From positions 3,444,599-3,508,598 of the forward strand of contig NZ_CP145809.1 in the NCBI RefSeq assembly GCF_038049925.1: a stretch of DNA of 64,000 bases, read 5' to 3'. Source of the stretch: Georgenia sp. M64. Lineage in GTDB: Bacteria > Actinomycetota > Actinomycetes > Actinomycetales > Actinomycetaceae. This document shows, piece by piece, positions 18,284-27,770 of this stretch. A program made the translations under genes and the position numbers. Every line of letters starts with the position of its first letter. Positions within the stretch are counted from its first letter, which is position 1. Below the pieces are notes generated by a model that did no database searches, had not been told where the DNA came from, and worked only from the letters and a program-made list of their open reading frames with translations.

Positions 18284-19495
18284 CTACAGCGCCCCGCGTG
18301 CCTGCAGGTGCAGCGCCGCGGCCAGGCCGGGGGCGAGCGGCAGCACCGGCACCAGGGTCGCCTGGACCGCGTGGTAGAGGTCCGGCTTGCCGGGCCACAC
18401 CGTCCCGGCCGGGACGTTGGCCGGGTCGAGCTCGTGGTGCCACGAGCCGCGGGCGCGGTCGAGGTGGAAACCGGCGGCGAAGTCCCACCACCGGTGGTAG
18501 TCGGTGAGGTAGGCGTCGTCGCCCGTGGCGTGGAACAGCGCCGCCGCGGCGCCGACCGCCTCGGCCACCACCCAGTGCATCCGCTCGCGCACGACCGGCG
18601 CGCCGGTCCAGTCGGTGGTGTAGACGAAGCCGGGGGCGCCGTCGGCGTGCCAGCCGTCGGCGACGGCGCGCGAGTACAGCGACCGCGCGGCCGGGACGAG
18701 CTCGGCGGTGGTGCCGGACGCGGCGCCGACGTGCAGCAGCAGCCGGGCCCACTCCAGCCCGTGGCCGATCGTGGCGCCGTAGGGCTTGAACGGGTCGGCC
18801 GGGCGGTCCCGGTTGAGCTCGAGCTGCGGCGTCCACGCCTCGTCGAAGTGCTCGGGGATGCGCCAGTCGTTCCCCTGCGCCAGGCGGACGACGTTGCGGC
18901 CGATGATCCCGGCGCGGTCGAGCCAGCGCCGGTCGCCGGTGGCGTCGTGGGCGGCGAGGAGGGCCTCGACGGCGTGCATGTTGGCGTTGACGCCGCGGTA
19001 GGGGTCGGCGGTGGTGAAGGTGCGGTCCCACTCGTCGAGGTGCATCCCGGCCTCGGGCTCCCAGAAGCGCACGAGCGTCTCCAGGGCCTCGCCGAGCAGC
19101 TCGGGGGCGCCGTCGAGCCCGGCGATCGTGGCGGAGGCCGAGGAGAGGACGACGAACGCGTGGGCGTAGGCGCTCTTCGTCTCGTCCGGCGTGCCGTCCG
19201 CGGCCACCGAGGCGAACCAGCCGCCGTTCTCGTCGTCGTGCAGCGTGCCGCGCAGGCCCGCGAGCGCACGCTCGGCCACCGGACGCGAGCCCGGGTGACC
19301 CAGGAGGTGGCCGAGGGACTGCACATGGACGGTGCGGGCGGTGATCCAGGTGTGGACGGCCGCGCCGGGCTCCGGTGCGCCGTCGTCGTCCAGCCAGCGG
19401 GCGCCGGCGTCGTCGGGGGCCTGGGCGAGCCCGAAGTCGAGGAGGCGGCGCCGCTCGGCGTCGAGCCAGGCGAGGTGGTGGGCGGTGTGGGTCAC
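18284..19495 (-). CDS. AGE-family sugar epimerase/isomerase
   Basis: 403 residues from GTG at 19495. An (alpha/alpha)6 barrel of the N-acylglucosamine 2-epimerase superfamily is indicated by repeated Trp/His-bearing helices: HTWITARTVHVQSLG, NANMHAVEALLAAHDATGD, KPYGATIGHGLEWARLLLH, ERMHWVVAEAVGAAAALF and DYHRWWDFAAGFHLD. The His residues at the ends of barrel helices are the catalytic type in mannose isomerase/YihS and cellobiose 2-epimerase. It likely interconverts an aldose and ketose or C2 epimers. It converges on the oxidoreductase gene. Confidence 0.87.
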   Translation of the reverse strand: MTHTAHHLAWLDAERRRLLDFGLAQAPDDAGARWLDDDGAPEPGAAVHTWITARTVHVQSLGHLLGHPGSRPVAERALAGLRGTLHDDENGGWFASVAADGTPDETKSAYAHAFVVLSSASATIAGLDGAPELLGEALETLVRFWEPEAGMHLDEWDRTFTTADPYRGVNANMHAVEALLAAHDATGDRRWLDRAGIIGRNVVRLAQGNDWRIPEHFDEAWTPQLELNRDRPADPFKPYGATIGHGLEWARLLLHVGAASGTTAELVPAARSLYSRAVADGWHADGAPGFVYTTDWTGAPVVRERMHWVVAEAVGAAAALFHATGDDAYLTDYHRWWDFAAGFHLDRARGSWHHELDPANVPAGTVWPGKPDLYHAVQATLVPVLPLAPGLAAALHLQARGAL

Positions 19496-19568
19496 GGCAC
19501 CGACGGTACTGGTCCCGCGCCCCCGCCGGGAGGCACACTGGCCGGACGTCCCGAGGAAGGAGACCCCC

Positions 19569-19952
19569 GTGAAGGTCACCGCGTCCGCCGTCGTCCTCAC
19601 CGTCGACGACCCCGCCGCCTCCGCCACGTTCCTCGTGGACCACTTCGGGTTCGCCGAGGAGATGGCCGCCGACGGGTACTCCTCCCTCACCCGGCCCGAC
19701 GTCGGCATGAACGTCGTCCTCGTCCGGGTGGGGATGGACACGATGCCGCCCGACCAGCGCGACGTCCACGCCCGCGGTCAGATCCTCGCGTTCGTCGTCG
19801 ACGACCTCGAGGGCGAGCTCGCCCGGCTCACGGCCGAGGGCGTGGCGATCACGATGCCGCTGACCGAGGAGGAGTGGGGCGAGCGGGCCTTCCAGGTGCG
19901 CGACCCCAACGGGATCGTCGTCCAGCTCGTCGACTGGAAGGGCGGGGCCTGA
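19569..19952 (+). CDS. VOC-superfamily (glyoxalase-like) protein
   Basis: 127 residues from GTG at 19569 behind GAGGAAGGAG. One vicinal-oxygen-chelate fold with two beta-alpha-beta3 modules is suggested by AVVLTVDDPAASATFLVDHFGF and by the C-terminal WGERAFQVRDPNGIVVQLVDW, which is the common VOC ending. The metal site is not clear from sequence. Such proteins range from glyoxalases to drug-binding resistance proteins, so no substrate is assigned. Divergent from the epimerase gene with 73 bp between starts. Confidence 0.82.
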   Translation: MKVTASAVVLTVDDPAASATFLVDHFGFAEEMAADGYSSLTRPDVGMNVVLVRVGMDTMPPDQRDVHARGQILAFVVDDLEGELARLTAEGVAITMPLTEEEWGERAFQVRDPNGIVVQLVDWKGGA

Positions 19953-19973
19953 GGAGGCGCGCCACCCGGCGCG

Positions 19974-21512
19974 TCAGCCCTTGCCGTTGCCGTTGTTGCC
20001 GTTCGCGTTCTCGTTGGCGTTGGGGTTGGTGTTCTCGCCGGGAGTCTTCTCGGTCGCGGCAGGCACCTGCGCCGCCGGGGCCTCCTCCGCCGGGGCCGCC
20101 GGCGGGGCGGCGGGAGCGACGGGGGCCGGGGCGACGGGGGCCTCCGTCTGGGCCACCGGTTGGGCCGGCTGCTCCGGTTCGGCCGTCGTGCTGTCCTCGG
20201 TCTGCGCCGCGGTCGGCTCCTCCGACGGCGTCTCGGATCCCAGCGGCGCCTCGATGGCGGACAGGTCGGTGGAGGTCTTCGCGGCGTCGGCGGGGGGCCG
20301 GGTCGCCAGCGCAGCCCCGGTGACGAGCCCCGCGGCCACGGCGGCCGCGACACCGAACCGCAGCCATCGGCCGCGCCCGGCCCGGGCCGGCGCGTAGGCG
20401 GGCAGACCGGTGGCGGTGGTGTCGGTGCCCGGCTCGTCGGGCGTCGCGGCGACCGACCCGACGGGCGCTGCGCCGACCGGGACCGCGCCGACCGGGACGC
20501 CGCCGAGCGGGAGAGCCGCGGCCGGGGCCGCGGGGCGGGCGGGGGCGGCCGACGCCGCGTCGGTCTCGGACCAGTCCGCGAGGGCCATCGCCCCGGTCGG
20601 CAGGTCGGTGACGTCGACGGCCCCCGCGGCGCCGGCGCCGCCCAGGGCGGGGACCGCGCCGGACCGCTCGGCCAGGCCGGCGAGGAGCTCGTGGGCCTGG
20701 ACCGCCGTCGGGCGCCCCGCGGGGTCCTTCTCGAGCAGGGCGGTGACGAGGTCGTCGACCTCGATCGCCACGCCGGGGGCGAGGTCCTTCAGGCGCGGGG
20801 CAGGCTCGGCCACGTGCTGGTGCAGCACCGCGATCGGGGAGTCGCCGGTGAACGGCGGGCGGCCGGCGAGGAGGGTGGTGAGGAGGCAGCCGAGCGAGTA
20901 CATGTCCGCGGCGGCGGTGACCGGCTCGGCGCGCGCCTGCTCGGGGGCCATGTACTCGGCCGTGCCCAGGGTGGTGCCGGGACCGGTCAGGGCCGCGGCG
21001 GCGGCGTGCTCGACGGCGGCGATCCCGAAGTCGACGACCGTGACCTTGTCGCCGTCGAGGAGGATGTTGGCGGGCTTGATGTCACGGTGGACGATCCCGG
21101 CGGCGTGGGCGACGGCGAGCGCGCCGGCGATCCGCGAGCCCACCCGGATGGCGTCGGGCTCGGTGAGCGGACCCTCCTGCAGGACCGCGGCGAGGTTGTG
21201 CCCGCCGAGGAGCTCCATGACCAGGTAGGCGGTGTCGCCGTCGACGCCGGCGTCGTAGACGGTGACGACGTCGGGGTGGTCCAGGGCCGCGGTGGCCACG
21301 GCCTCGCGGCGGAGCCGGTCACCGAGCGTGGGGTCACCGGCGGTGTCGAGGTCGACGGTCTTGACGGCGACCGAGCGGCCGAGGACGAGGTCGCGCGCCT
21401 CCCAGACCTCGGCCATGCCGCCGCGCCCGAGGGGTCGCCGGAGCTCGTACCGGCCGGCGAGCACGACGTTCTCCACGCCGTCGATTGTCGCCCGCCGCCG
21501 TCCGGTCGGCAT
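19974..21512 (-). CDS. Membrane Ser/Thr protein kinase
   Basis: 512 residues from ATG at 21512; GTG at 21476 is an alternative. The N-terminal eukaryotic-type kinase domain (about 20-285) has every key motif: GRGGMAEV, Lys51, HRDIKPAN with Asp144, DFG at 161-163 and APEQ. An Ala/Pro-rich juxtamembrane region and one membrane helix (near WLRFGVAAAVAAGLVTGAAL) follow. The extracytoplasmic tail is Pro/Ala/Glu-rich and ends in an Asn/Gly repeat (NANENANGNNGNG). No PASTA or other sensor domain is seen. A close paralogue lies immediately upstream. Confidence 0.92.
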   Translation of the reverse strand: MPTGRRRATIDGVENVVLAGRYELRRPLGRGGMAEVWEARDLVLGRSVAVKTVDLDTAGDPTLGDRLRREAVATAALDHPDVVTVYDAGVDGDTAYLVMELLGGHNLAAVLQEGPLTEPDAIRVGSRIAGALAVAHAAGIVHRDIKPANILLDGDKVTVVDFGIAAVEHAAAAALTGPGTTLGTAEYMAPEQARAEPVTAAADMYSLGCLLTTLLAGRPPFTGDSPIAVLHQHVAEPAPRLKDLAPGVAIEVDDLVTALLEKDPAGRPTAVQAHELLAGLAERSGAVPALGGAGAAGAVDVTDLPTGAMALADWSETDAASAAPARPAAPAAALPLGGVPVGAVPVGAAPVGSVAATPDEPGTDTTATGLPAYAPARAGRGRWLRFGVAAAVAAGLVTGAALATRPPADAAKTSTDLSAIEAPLGSETPSEEPTAAQTEDSTTAEPEQPAQPVAQTEAPVAPAPVAPAAPPAAPAEEAPAAQVPAATEKTPGENTNPNANENANGNNGNGKG

Positions 21513-21573
21513 CCGGTACGGGGGCGTTCATCCTTCGTGGCAGGTCAGCGGGGGTGAGAGATCGGCCACACGC

Positions 21574-23226
21574 TCAGTCGTCGCCGTCGTTCTCGTCGTT
21601 CCCGCCGCCGTTCTCGTCCTTGCCGCCGTCGTTGCCCCGGCCGGAGCTGTCCTGCTCCAGCACACCGGCGCCGAGGACGGCCTCGACCTGTGCGGCGAGC
21701 TCGTCGCGGTCCGCGGGGTCGAGGCGGCCCTCGTCGGCGAGCTCGTCGGCCCGGGTGAGGAGGTCCTGGGCCTTGTCGGCGACCTTCTGCTCCTGGTCCT
21801 TCTCCCGCGCCGCGAGCACCTCCTGCCAGTCCTCGAGCAGGGTCTCGCGGACGTCCGCCTCCGCGGGGAGGGCGACGATGAGTGCGGTGACCGGGTCCGT
21901 GTCGGCCGGTGGGGTGGCCGAGGGCGGCGCCTCGGTGGCCGGTGGCTCGGTTGCCGGCGCCTGGGTGGCGGGTGCCTCGGTGGGGGGCGCCTCGGTGGGC
22001 TCGGCGCCGGGATCCTCGGTGGTCTGCTCCTGGACCGTGGGCCGGGCGTCCGCCGCCGGGTCCGGCCCGGTCTGCGACCGCAGCGCCCAGCCGACGACGG
22101 CCAGGAGCAGCAGCACGGCCGCGACGACGGCGGCCGGGCCGACCCAGCGACGCTCGTCGGGACGGCGCGGCGGCGGTGCGCTCGCGGCGCCGGACCACCT
22201 GGCGGAGCCGGTCGGGGGGCCGGCGTCCGCGGTGGGCACGCCGGCGGCCTCCCGAGCCGCCTCGGCCGCCAACGCCCCGCCCGCGAGCGCCGATCCCCCG
22301 GCAGCCGCGGCTGCGGCGGTGGGCATGGCCCGGGTCGTTCCAGCCGACAGCACCGTGGTGGGAGCGGTCGGCGCCCCGGCAGCCGTGACACCGGCCGGAC
22401 CGCCGGAGCGGGCCGCGGCGAGCGACCGTGCCGCGTCGGCCGCCCCCGGCCGGACCGCGGGGTCCTTCGCGAGCAGCGCGGTGACGAGCGCGTCGGCCTC
22501 GGCGGGCACCTCCGGGTTCAGCGACCTCAGGCGCGGCGGCACCTCGTCGAGGTGGCGGCGCAGGACCTCGACGGGGTGCCCGCCGGAGAACGGCGGCCGG
22601 CCGGTGACCATCGCGACGAGGAGGCAGCCGAACGCGTACATGTCGGTGGCGGCGGAGACCGTGCCGCCGTTGGCCTGCTCGGGCGCCATGTACTCGGCGG
22701 TGCCGATGGTCGTGCCCGTGGCGGTGAGCCCGGCGCCGGCCTCCTGCTCCACGGCGGCAATGCCCAGGTCGACCACCGTGACGCTCTCGCCGTCGACGAT
22801 GACGTTGCCGGGCTTGACGTCGCGGTGGACGATCCCGGCGGCGTGGGCGGCCGCGAGCGCGCCGGCCACCTTCTCCCCCACCCGCAGGGCCTCGGGCACG
22901 GGCAGGGGGCCCTCGCGCAGCACCGCGGCGAGGTCACGGCCCGGGAGGAGCTCCATGACGATGTAGGCGGTGTCACCGTCGACGCCGGTGTCGTAGACCG
23001 TGACGATCCCCGGGTGGGCCAGGGCGGCGGTGGCGCGGGCCTCGCGCCGCAGGCGCTCGCCGAGGGTGGGGTCGTGGGCGGCGGCGAGGTCGACCGTCTT
23101 GACCGCGACCGTGCGCCCGAGCACGGTGTCGTGGGCCTGGTGGACCTCCGCCATGCCGCCCCGGCCGATGGACCGCTCGAGCCGGTAGCGGCCGGCGAGG
23201 AGGACAGTCATGACCTCCATCATCAC
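21574..23226 (-). CDS. Membrane Ser/Thr protein kinase (paralogue)
   Basis: 550 residues with a GTG at 23226; the ATG at 23211 fits the usual start MTVLLAGRY equally well. The kinase motifs are GRGGMAEV, Lys43, HRDVKPGN with Asp136 and APEQ. The DFG motif reads DLG (153-155), keeping the metal-binding Asp. A membrane helix (near AAVVAAVLLLLAVVGWAL) leads to an extracytoplasmic Thr/Pro/Glu-rich linker (repeated PATEAP) and a helical domain ending in an acidic Asn/Gly/Asp tail. The kinase domain is very like its downstream neighbour, indicating tandem duplication; the extracytoplasmic parts differ, so they may sense different signals. Confidence 0.92.
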   Translation of the reverse strand: MMMEVMTVLLAGRYRLERSIGRGGMAEVHQAHDTVLGRTVAVKTVDLAAAHDPTLGERLRREARATAALAHPGIVTVYDTGVDGDTAYIVMELLPGRDLAAVLREGPLPVPEALRVGEKVAGALAAAHAAGIVHRDVKPGNVIVDGESVTVVDLGIAAVEQEAGAGLTATGTTIGTAEYMAPEQANGGTVSAATDMYAFGCLLVAMVTGRPPFSGGHPVEVLRRHLDEVPPRLRSLNPEVPAEADALVTALLAKDPAVRPGAADAARSLAAARSGGPAGVTAAGAPTAPTTVLSAGTTRAMPTAAAAAAGGSALAGGALAAEAAREAAGVPTADAGPPTGSARWSGAASAPPPRRPDERRWVGPAAVVAAVLLLLAVVGWALRSQTGPDPAADARPTVQEQTTEDPGAEPTEAPPTEAPATQAPATEPPATEAPPSATPPADTDPVTALIVALPAEADVRETLLEDWQEVLAAREKDQEQKVADKAQDLLTRADELADEGRLDPADRDELAAQVEAVLGAGVLEQDSSGRGNDGGKDENGGGNDENDGDD

Positions 23227-23280
23227 CGACGCACCTGGCGCGGGCGAGCCGGGCCTCCCGCTCAGGGGGCCGGGGACCGG

Positions 23281-24081
23281 TCAGGGCCCGGGGAGGAACT
23301 CCTTGAGCCGCAGCGCCAGCTCACGGTCGCCCTGCAGGCGCAGGCGCGGCGAGGTCAGGGGCAGGCGTCCGTAGGCGGCCAGGAGCACGGCGTCGTCGTC
23401 GCCGCCGATGACGACGGCGGGCGCCCGGGTCGGCTCGGCCCAGCCGTCCCGGGTGTACTCGGCAGCGACGACGACGGCCTCGCCGCGCAGCTCGAACCCG
23501 GTCCCCGCGGGCGGGGCGGTCAGCGCGGCCGCGGCGAGCGTGCCCCAGAGGGTCTGCAGCACGCCGGCGGCGGCGGCGTGGGTGCCGGGGTGGAGCCGGT
23601 CGTCGTCGCCGAGCGCGTGCGCGAGGTCGCTGCGGTGCATCGCGGCCTCCATGACGAAGATGTGCAGCGCGAGCGCCATCGGCAGGTCGCCGTAGGGCAT
23701 CGGGGCGACCGCGCCGGGGTCGGTCGGGGCGGCGGCGAGCGCGGCGAGGAGCCGGTCCCGGGCCGCGCGGAGGGCCGGCACGAGGGTCTCGACGGGTCCG
23801 TCGTGCTGGATGCCGCGGGCGCGCTGGTCCGGGTCGTGGTGGTCGACGGCCGGGGTACCGGCGGCGTCGGCGGAGCTGGCGGCTCTCGCGGCGGCCATGT
23901 TGGCGGCGGCGAGCTCGAGGGCCTCGGCCTCCAGGGTCATCCCCCAGTGGGCGTGGCGGGCCAGGCCGGCCACGTCCCAGCCGTCGAGGCGGGTGGCGAT
24001 CGACCACACGCCCGGGCCGGCGGCGTCGAGGAGATCGATGAAGGCCGCCCAGTCCCGCCCGACGTGCCCGGTGGTGCTCAT
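23281..24081 (-). CDS. DinB/mycothiol-dependent maleylpyruvate isomerase-fold protein
   Basis: 266 residues from ATG at 24081, overlapping the upstream cyclase gene by four bases (ATGA), so likely translated with it. The N-terminal four-helix bundle has DWAAFIDLLDAAGP, LDGWDVAGLARHAHWG and a later MEAAMHRSDLAHALG, matching the metal-binding His pattern of TIGR03083/MDMPI-N proteins. The C-terminus is a small alpha/beta domain (WAEPTRAPAVVIGGDDDAVL) like the SCP2-type sterol-carrier fold often joined to it. Probably a thiol-dependent metalloenzyme of unknown substrate. Confidence 0.72.
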   Translation of the reverse strand: MSTTGHVGRDWAAFIDLLDAAGPGVWSIATRLDGWDVAGLARHAHWGMTLEAEALELAAANMAAARAASSADAAGTPAVDHHDPDQRARGIQHDGPVETLVPALRAARDRLLAALAAAPTDPGAVAPMPYGDLPMALALHIFVMEAAMHRSDLAHALGDDDRLHPGTHAAAAGVLQTLWGTLAAAALTAPPAGTGFELRGEAVVVAAEYTRDGWAEPTRAPAVVIGGDDDAVLLAAYGRLPLTSPRLRLQGDRELALRLKEFLPGP

Positions 24082-27000
24082 GTGCCTGGTTCCTTCCCCG
24101 TGAGCTGCGCCCTCGAGCGTGCGGCGAGGGCCCGCGCGCCCAGGGCGTCGTTGAGCCGGGCGGCGGCGCGCAGGTGCGCCTCCGCCCCGACCGTCTCCCC
24201 GGCGCCGCGCAGGGCGAGGCCGAGGAAGTGGTCCGCGGCGCCCAGGCACAGCGCCCCGGAGCCGAGGACGACCAGGTGGCCCGCCCACGGCGCGAGCTCG
24301 CGGGCGAGCGCCGCGCACTGCTCTGGGGCGCCGACGGCGGCACCGACCTCGGCGAGGTAGGCCAGCGTCGTGCTGCGGCTGAGGTCGGTGGAGACGTTCG
24401 CGAAGTCCCGCCGGGCGTAGTGCTCGAAGCCGTCGCGAGCGCCGTCGGGGTCGCCGCCGAGGAGCTGGACGAGAGCGCGGGCGAAGACCCACCGGTCCAG
24501 GTCGGCGTCGGCGTACCGGCCGATCTCGGCCGCCAGGTCCGCCGCGACGTCACCGGTCATCCGGCCGAGCTCGAGGAGCTGGATGCTGCGCACGAGCGCG
24601 GTGTCCCGGTAGTGCGAGCGCGCTCCCTGGTCGGCGAACGCCTCCACGAGCGCCGGCGCACCGGCGTGGTCGCCCGCGAGGAGGGCGCGCATCGACCGCC
24701 ACATCGCCGGGTACCACAGGTAGAGCGGCCGCCCGAGCTCCCCCGCGAGGTCGGTGGCCCGGGCCTGGGCGCGGTCCGCGGCCATGACGTCACCGGCCTC
24801 GAGCTGGTCGACCAGCTCGAGCCGGGCCGCCTCGAGACGCAGCTCGTCGTCGCCCGTGCGCTCCGCGGCCTCGACGGCGCGGCGGATGCCCGCCAGTCGG
24901 GCGGGCAGATCCGCCGGGGAGTCCTGTCCCGCGCGCAGCGCGAGATGGGCCTCGGCGACGGCGCGCGGCTCGTCGCCGGCCTCCGCGAGGCGCACGGCCT
25001 CGGTGCCGGCCGCGACACCCTCCTCGCGACGTCCCGAGTACACCAGCGCCCGCCCGAGGGCGGCCAGGACCCGCACGCGGGGGTCGACGGCGGTGTCCGC
25101 GCGCGGCGTCGATTCGCCGTCTGAAGCGGCCGGCGGGTCGGCGGCCGGCGGGTCGACGGCCGGCGCGTCCGCGGTCAGCGCGTCGAGCGCCGCCCGTAGG
25201 AGCGTGAGCGACTCCTCCCCCCACGCGGCTCGGGGCAGCCGGCTGGCGAAGAGGGCGTTCTCGTAGCCGAGCGCGGCCTCGACGAGCGCGGCGCCGTCGG
25301 CGCGAACCTCATCGGCACGCACCGGCACACCCTCGTCGGCACGCGCCAGCGCACCGGCGTCGCGGAACCCTCGCAGCGCCTCCTCGAGCCGGCCCGAGCG
25401 GCGCAGAGCCTCGGCGTGGGCGAGGGTGCGGCGCAGCCGGTTCGCTGGCGTCGCGGCGGCGTCGACGGCCAGGGCGCGGCCGAGGAGCTCCGCCGCGCGC
25501 TGCGGTGAGCTGACGAGGTGGTCCCCCGCCGCGCGCTCGAGGAGACCGGCCGCCTCCGCCGCCACCTCGGCGACCGGCCGCCCCTCGAGGTCGGTCGCGG
25601 TGGCGGGCAGGGCTGCCAGGGCCAGGGCCAGGTGGATGCCGACGAGCTCGCCGGAGCCGTGCTCGCCCACCCAGCGGGCGAAGCGCGCGTGGAGCCCCGC
25701 CCGGCGCCGGCGCGAGAGCGAGGCGTAGGCGGTGTCGCGCAGCAGGGCGTGGCGGTAGGTGTACGAGGCGCCGCCGGCCGGGCCGTCGTGCGGGCCGTGC
25801 AGCAGCCCCACCACGGTGAGGCGGTGCAGGGCCGGGGTCGCGTCGTCGTCGATCCCGAGCACCGACAGCGCACCCGCCGGGAAGGTCGTGCCCGGCACCG
25901 ACCCACCCTCGACGACGGCGCGTGGGCCCTCGGCGAGCCGGTCCAGCTGCGCCTGGTAGATCGCCTGGACGGTGGTCGGCAGCACCGGCTCCTGCGGGCC
26001 GGCGGTGAAGCGCCACCCGGGCTCGTCGGGCCGCAGGACCCCGGCGAGCATCCACGAGCGCAGCAGCTCCTCGACGAAGAGCGGGTTGCCGCCGGACGCC
26101 GCGAGGATCCCCTCCCGGTACCGCGCGGGCACCGTGCCCCGCCCGACGAGCGCCTCGACCATCGCCGACGTCGCCGCGGCGGGCAGCGGCGGCAGGTGGA
26201 GCACGGGCAGCAGGCCGAGCACGGGGTCACCGATGATCACCGGGTAGGGCCGCGAGGTCAGCACGACCATCCCGCGGACGTGGCCGAGGAGGTGGGCGAG
26301 GAACGCGCGCAGGTCGGGGCCGGCCAGGTGGGCGTCCTCGACCAGCCACAGCGGCGCCGGTCCGGCCTGCGGGTCGGGCGCGCCGGTCCGGGCCAGGGCG
26401 GCGAGCGCCGCGGACCAGGACGCGAACAGGTCGGCCTGCTCGGCCGCCAGTGCCCGCCCGTCCAGCAGGTCGGCGACGTGGGTGGCCACGGTGCGGGCGT
26501 GGGCCGGCGCGAAGCCGACCTCCTCGAGACGTCGGGCGACGACGGCGCCCGGGTCGTCCACCGGTGCGCCGGATCCGGCCAGAGCTGCGCGGAGCAGTGT
26601 GGCGACCGCCCCGTACCCGTCGCCATCGCGTCGCAGCCGTGCCTCCAGCACCGGGTGACCGGCGGCCCGGGCGCGGACCGCGAGCTCCTCAACCAGCCGG
26701 CTCTTGCCGACACCGGGCGGGGCCGAGACGACGATGCCCGTGCTCGCCTCGCCGGCAGCGGCCAGCCGCTCCATCAGGCCGGCGAGCTGCTCCTCCCGGC
26801 CGACCGTGGGGGCCCGGAGCCCGTGCGGCGCCAGGCCGCGCGGGACCGGCCGGGGCGCCCCCGGCCGGAAGACCCGCACCGGTGCGGTCCGGCCGCGCAG
26901 GACCCGCTCCCCCGCCGGCTCGACCGCGTAGGCGTGGGCCACCCCGAACGCCGTCTCCGCCCCGAGGAGCACCTCACCGGGTTCGGCCGCGACCTGGAGC

Positions 27001-27395
27001 CGGGCGGCGGTGTTGACGACGTCGCCGGTCACCCGCCACTGCGAGCCCGCCCGGGAGACCGCGACCTCGCCGGTGTTGACGCCCACCCGTAGGTCGAGCG
27101 GACCGAGGGCGTCGCTCGCGAGCGACCGGACCGCCTCGACCAGCCCGGTGGCGGCGCGGACGGCCGCCACGGCGTCGTCGTCGGTGGCGGACTGGACGCC
27201 GAAGGTGGCCATGACGGCATCGCCGATGAACTTCTCGGTGCGCCCGCCGTGGGCGTCGATGACCTCGGCCGCGCGCGCGAAGTAGTCCTCCTGGACGCGG
27301 GCGACGTCCTCGGGGTCGAGGTTCTCGGACAGCCCGGTGAAGCCAACGAGGTCTGCGAACACCACGCTGACGACACGACGCTCGATCCGCTCCAT
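24078..27395 (-). CDS. Class III nucleotidyl cyclase fused to an AAA/STAND ATPase
   Basis: 1105 residues. The N-terminal class III cyclase domain (about 5-175) has the metal aspartates Asp15 (FADLVGFT) and Asp59 (KFIGDAVMATFG), substrate Lys55, and the transition-state pair Asn128/Arg132 (GDVVNTAARL). It should therefore be active as an adenylate cyclase. A STAND-type ATPase follows, with Walker A APPGVGKSR near residue 230 and a Walker B-like LWLVEDAH. The C-terminal half is a helical TPR-like repeat array. Such proteins combine a signal-responsive NTPase scaffold with cAMP production. The input is unknown. Confidence 0.9.
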   Translation of the reverse strand: MERIERRVVSVVFADLVGFTGLSENLDPEDVARVQEDYFARAAEVIDAHGGRTEKFIGDAVMATFGVQSATDDDAVAAVRAATGLVEAVRSLASDALGPLDLRVGVNTGEVAVSRAGSQWRVTGDVVNTAARLQVAAEPGEVLLGAETAFGVAHAYAVEPAGERVLRGRTAPVRVFRPGAPRPVPRGLAPHGLRAPTVGREEQLAGLMERLAAAGEASTGIVVSAPPGVGKSRLVEELAVRARAAGHPVLEARLRRDGDGYGAVATLLRAALAGSGAPVDDPGAVVARRLEEVGFAPAHARTVATHVADLLDGRALAAEQADLFASWSAALAALARTGAPDPQAGPAPLWLVEDAHLAGPDLRAFLAHLLGHVRGMVVLTSRPYPVIIGDPVLGLLPVLHLPPLPAAATSAMVEALVGRGTVPARYREGILAASGGNPLFVEELLRSWMLAGVLRPDEPGWRFTAGPQEPVLPTTVQAIYQAQLDRLAEGPRAVVEGGSVPGTTFPAGALSVLGIDDDATPALHRLTVVGLLHGPHDGPAGGASYTYRHALLRDTAYASLSRRRRAGLHARFARWVGEHGSGELVGIHLALALAALPATATDLEGRPVAEVAAEAAGLLERAAGDHLVSSPQRAAELLGRALAVDAAATPANRLRRTLAHAEALRRSGRLEEALRGFRDAGALARADEGVPVRADEVRADGAALVEAALGYENALFASRLPRAAWGEESLTLLRAALDALTADAPAVDPPAADPPAASDGESTPRADTAVDPRVRVLAALGRALVYSGRREEGVAAGTEAVRLAEAGDEPRAVAEAHLALRAGQDSPADLPARLAGIRRAVEAAERTGDDELRLEAARLELVDQLEAGDVMAADRAQARATDLAGELGRPLYLWYPAMWRSMRALLAGDHAGAPALVEAFADQGARSHYRDTALVRSIQLLELGRMTGDVAADLAAEIGRYADADLDRWVFARALVQLLGGDPDGARDGFEHYARRDFANVSTDLSRSTTLAYLAEVGAAVGAPEQCAALARELAPWAGHLVVLGSGALCLGAADHFLGLALRGAGETVGAEAHLRAAARLNDALGARALAARSRAQLTGKEPGT

Positions 27396-27770
27396 CGAGG
27401 CTGAAGATAGTCGCCGCCGGGCGCCCTCACGGAGGCTTTTCGGCGGCTGTCCGGACCGTGGGCGCCGGGGGCCTGCCGTCGGATCCGCGACGCCGGCAGG
27501 GAGGTGTGTCCGGGGCGGCAGGGACGGCGGTCCGGGCCGCGATAGGGGCGACCGTCCCGGCCACGGAAGGGGCGACCGTCCCGGCCGCGGGAGGGCTGAC
27601 TCTCCGGGCCGCGGGAGGGTTGTGTTTCGGCCCTGTGGGGCGATCGAGCATAGTGGCGGAGGGAGCGAACCGGATGTTCGATCCGCCGTCAGCGCTCAAA
27701 AACGGTACCCCCGTGCTCCGAGATCACCGCCGAAGCCTCAGCAACCACCGCCGACAGCGGGCCCGATGGG
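27396..27770. other. Intergenic region with degenerate GC-rich tandem repeats
   Basis: No convincing gene. Between about 27535 and 27620 a unit of roughly 24-27 bp (GGCGACCGTCCCGGCC-x-CGG-type) is repeated three to four times with changes. Short frames across it encode only Pro/Ala/Thr-rich sequence without a ribosome-binding site, so I do not call them genes. Confidence 0.5.

Noticed and set aside
27427-27699. 90-codon minus-strand frame in the spacer after the cyclase gene
   Set aside because: It only translates the GC-rich repeats into Pro/Ala/Thr-rich sequence and has no ribosome-binding site.
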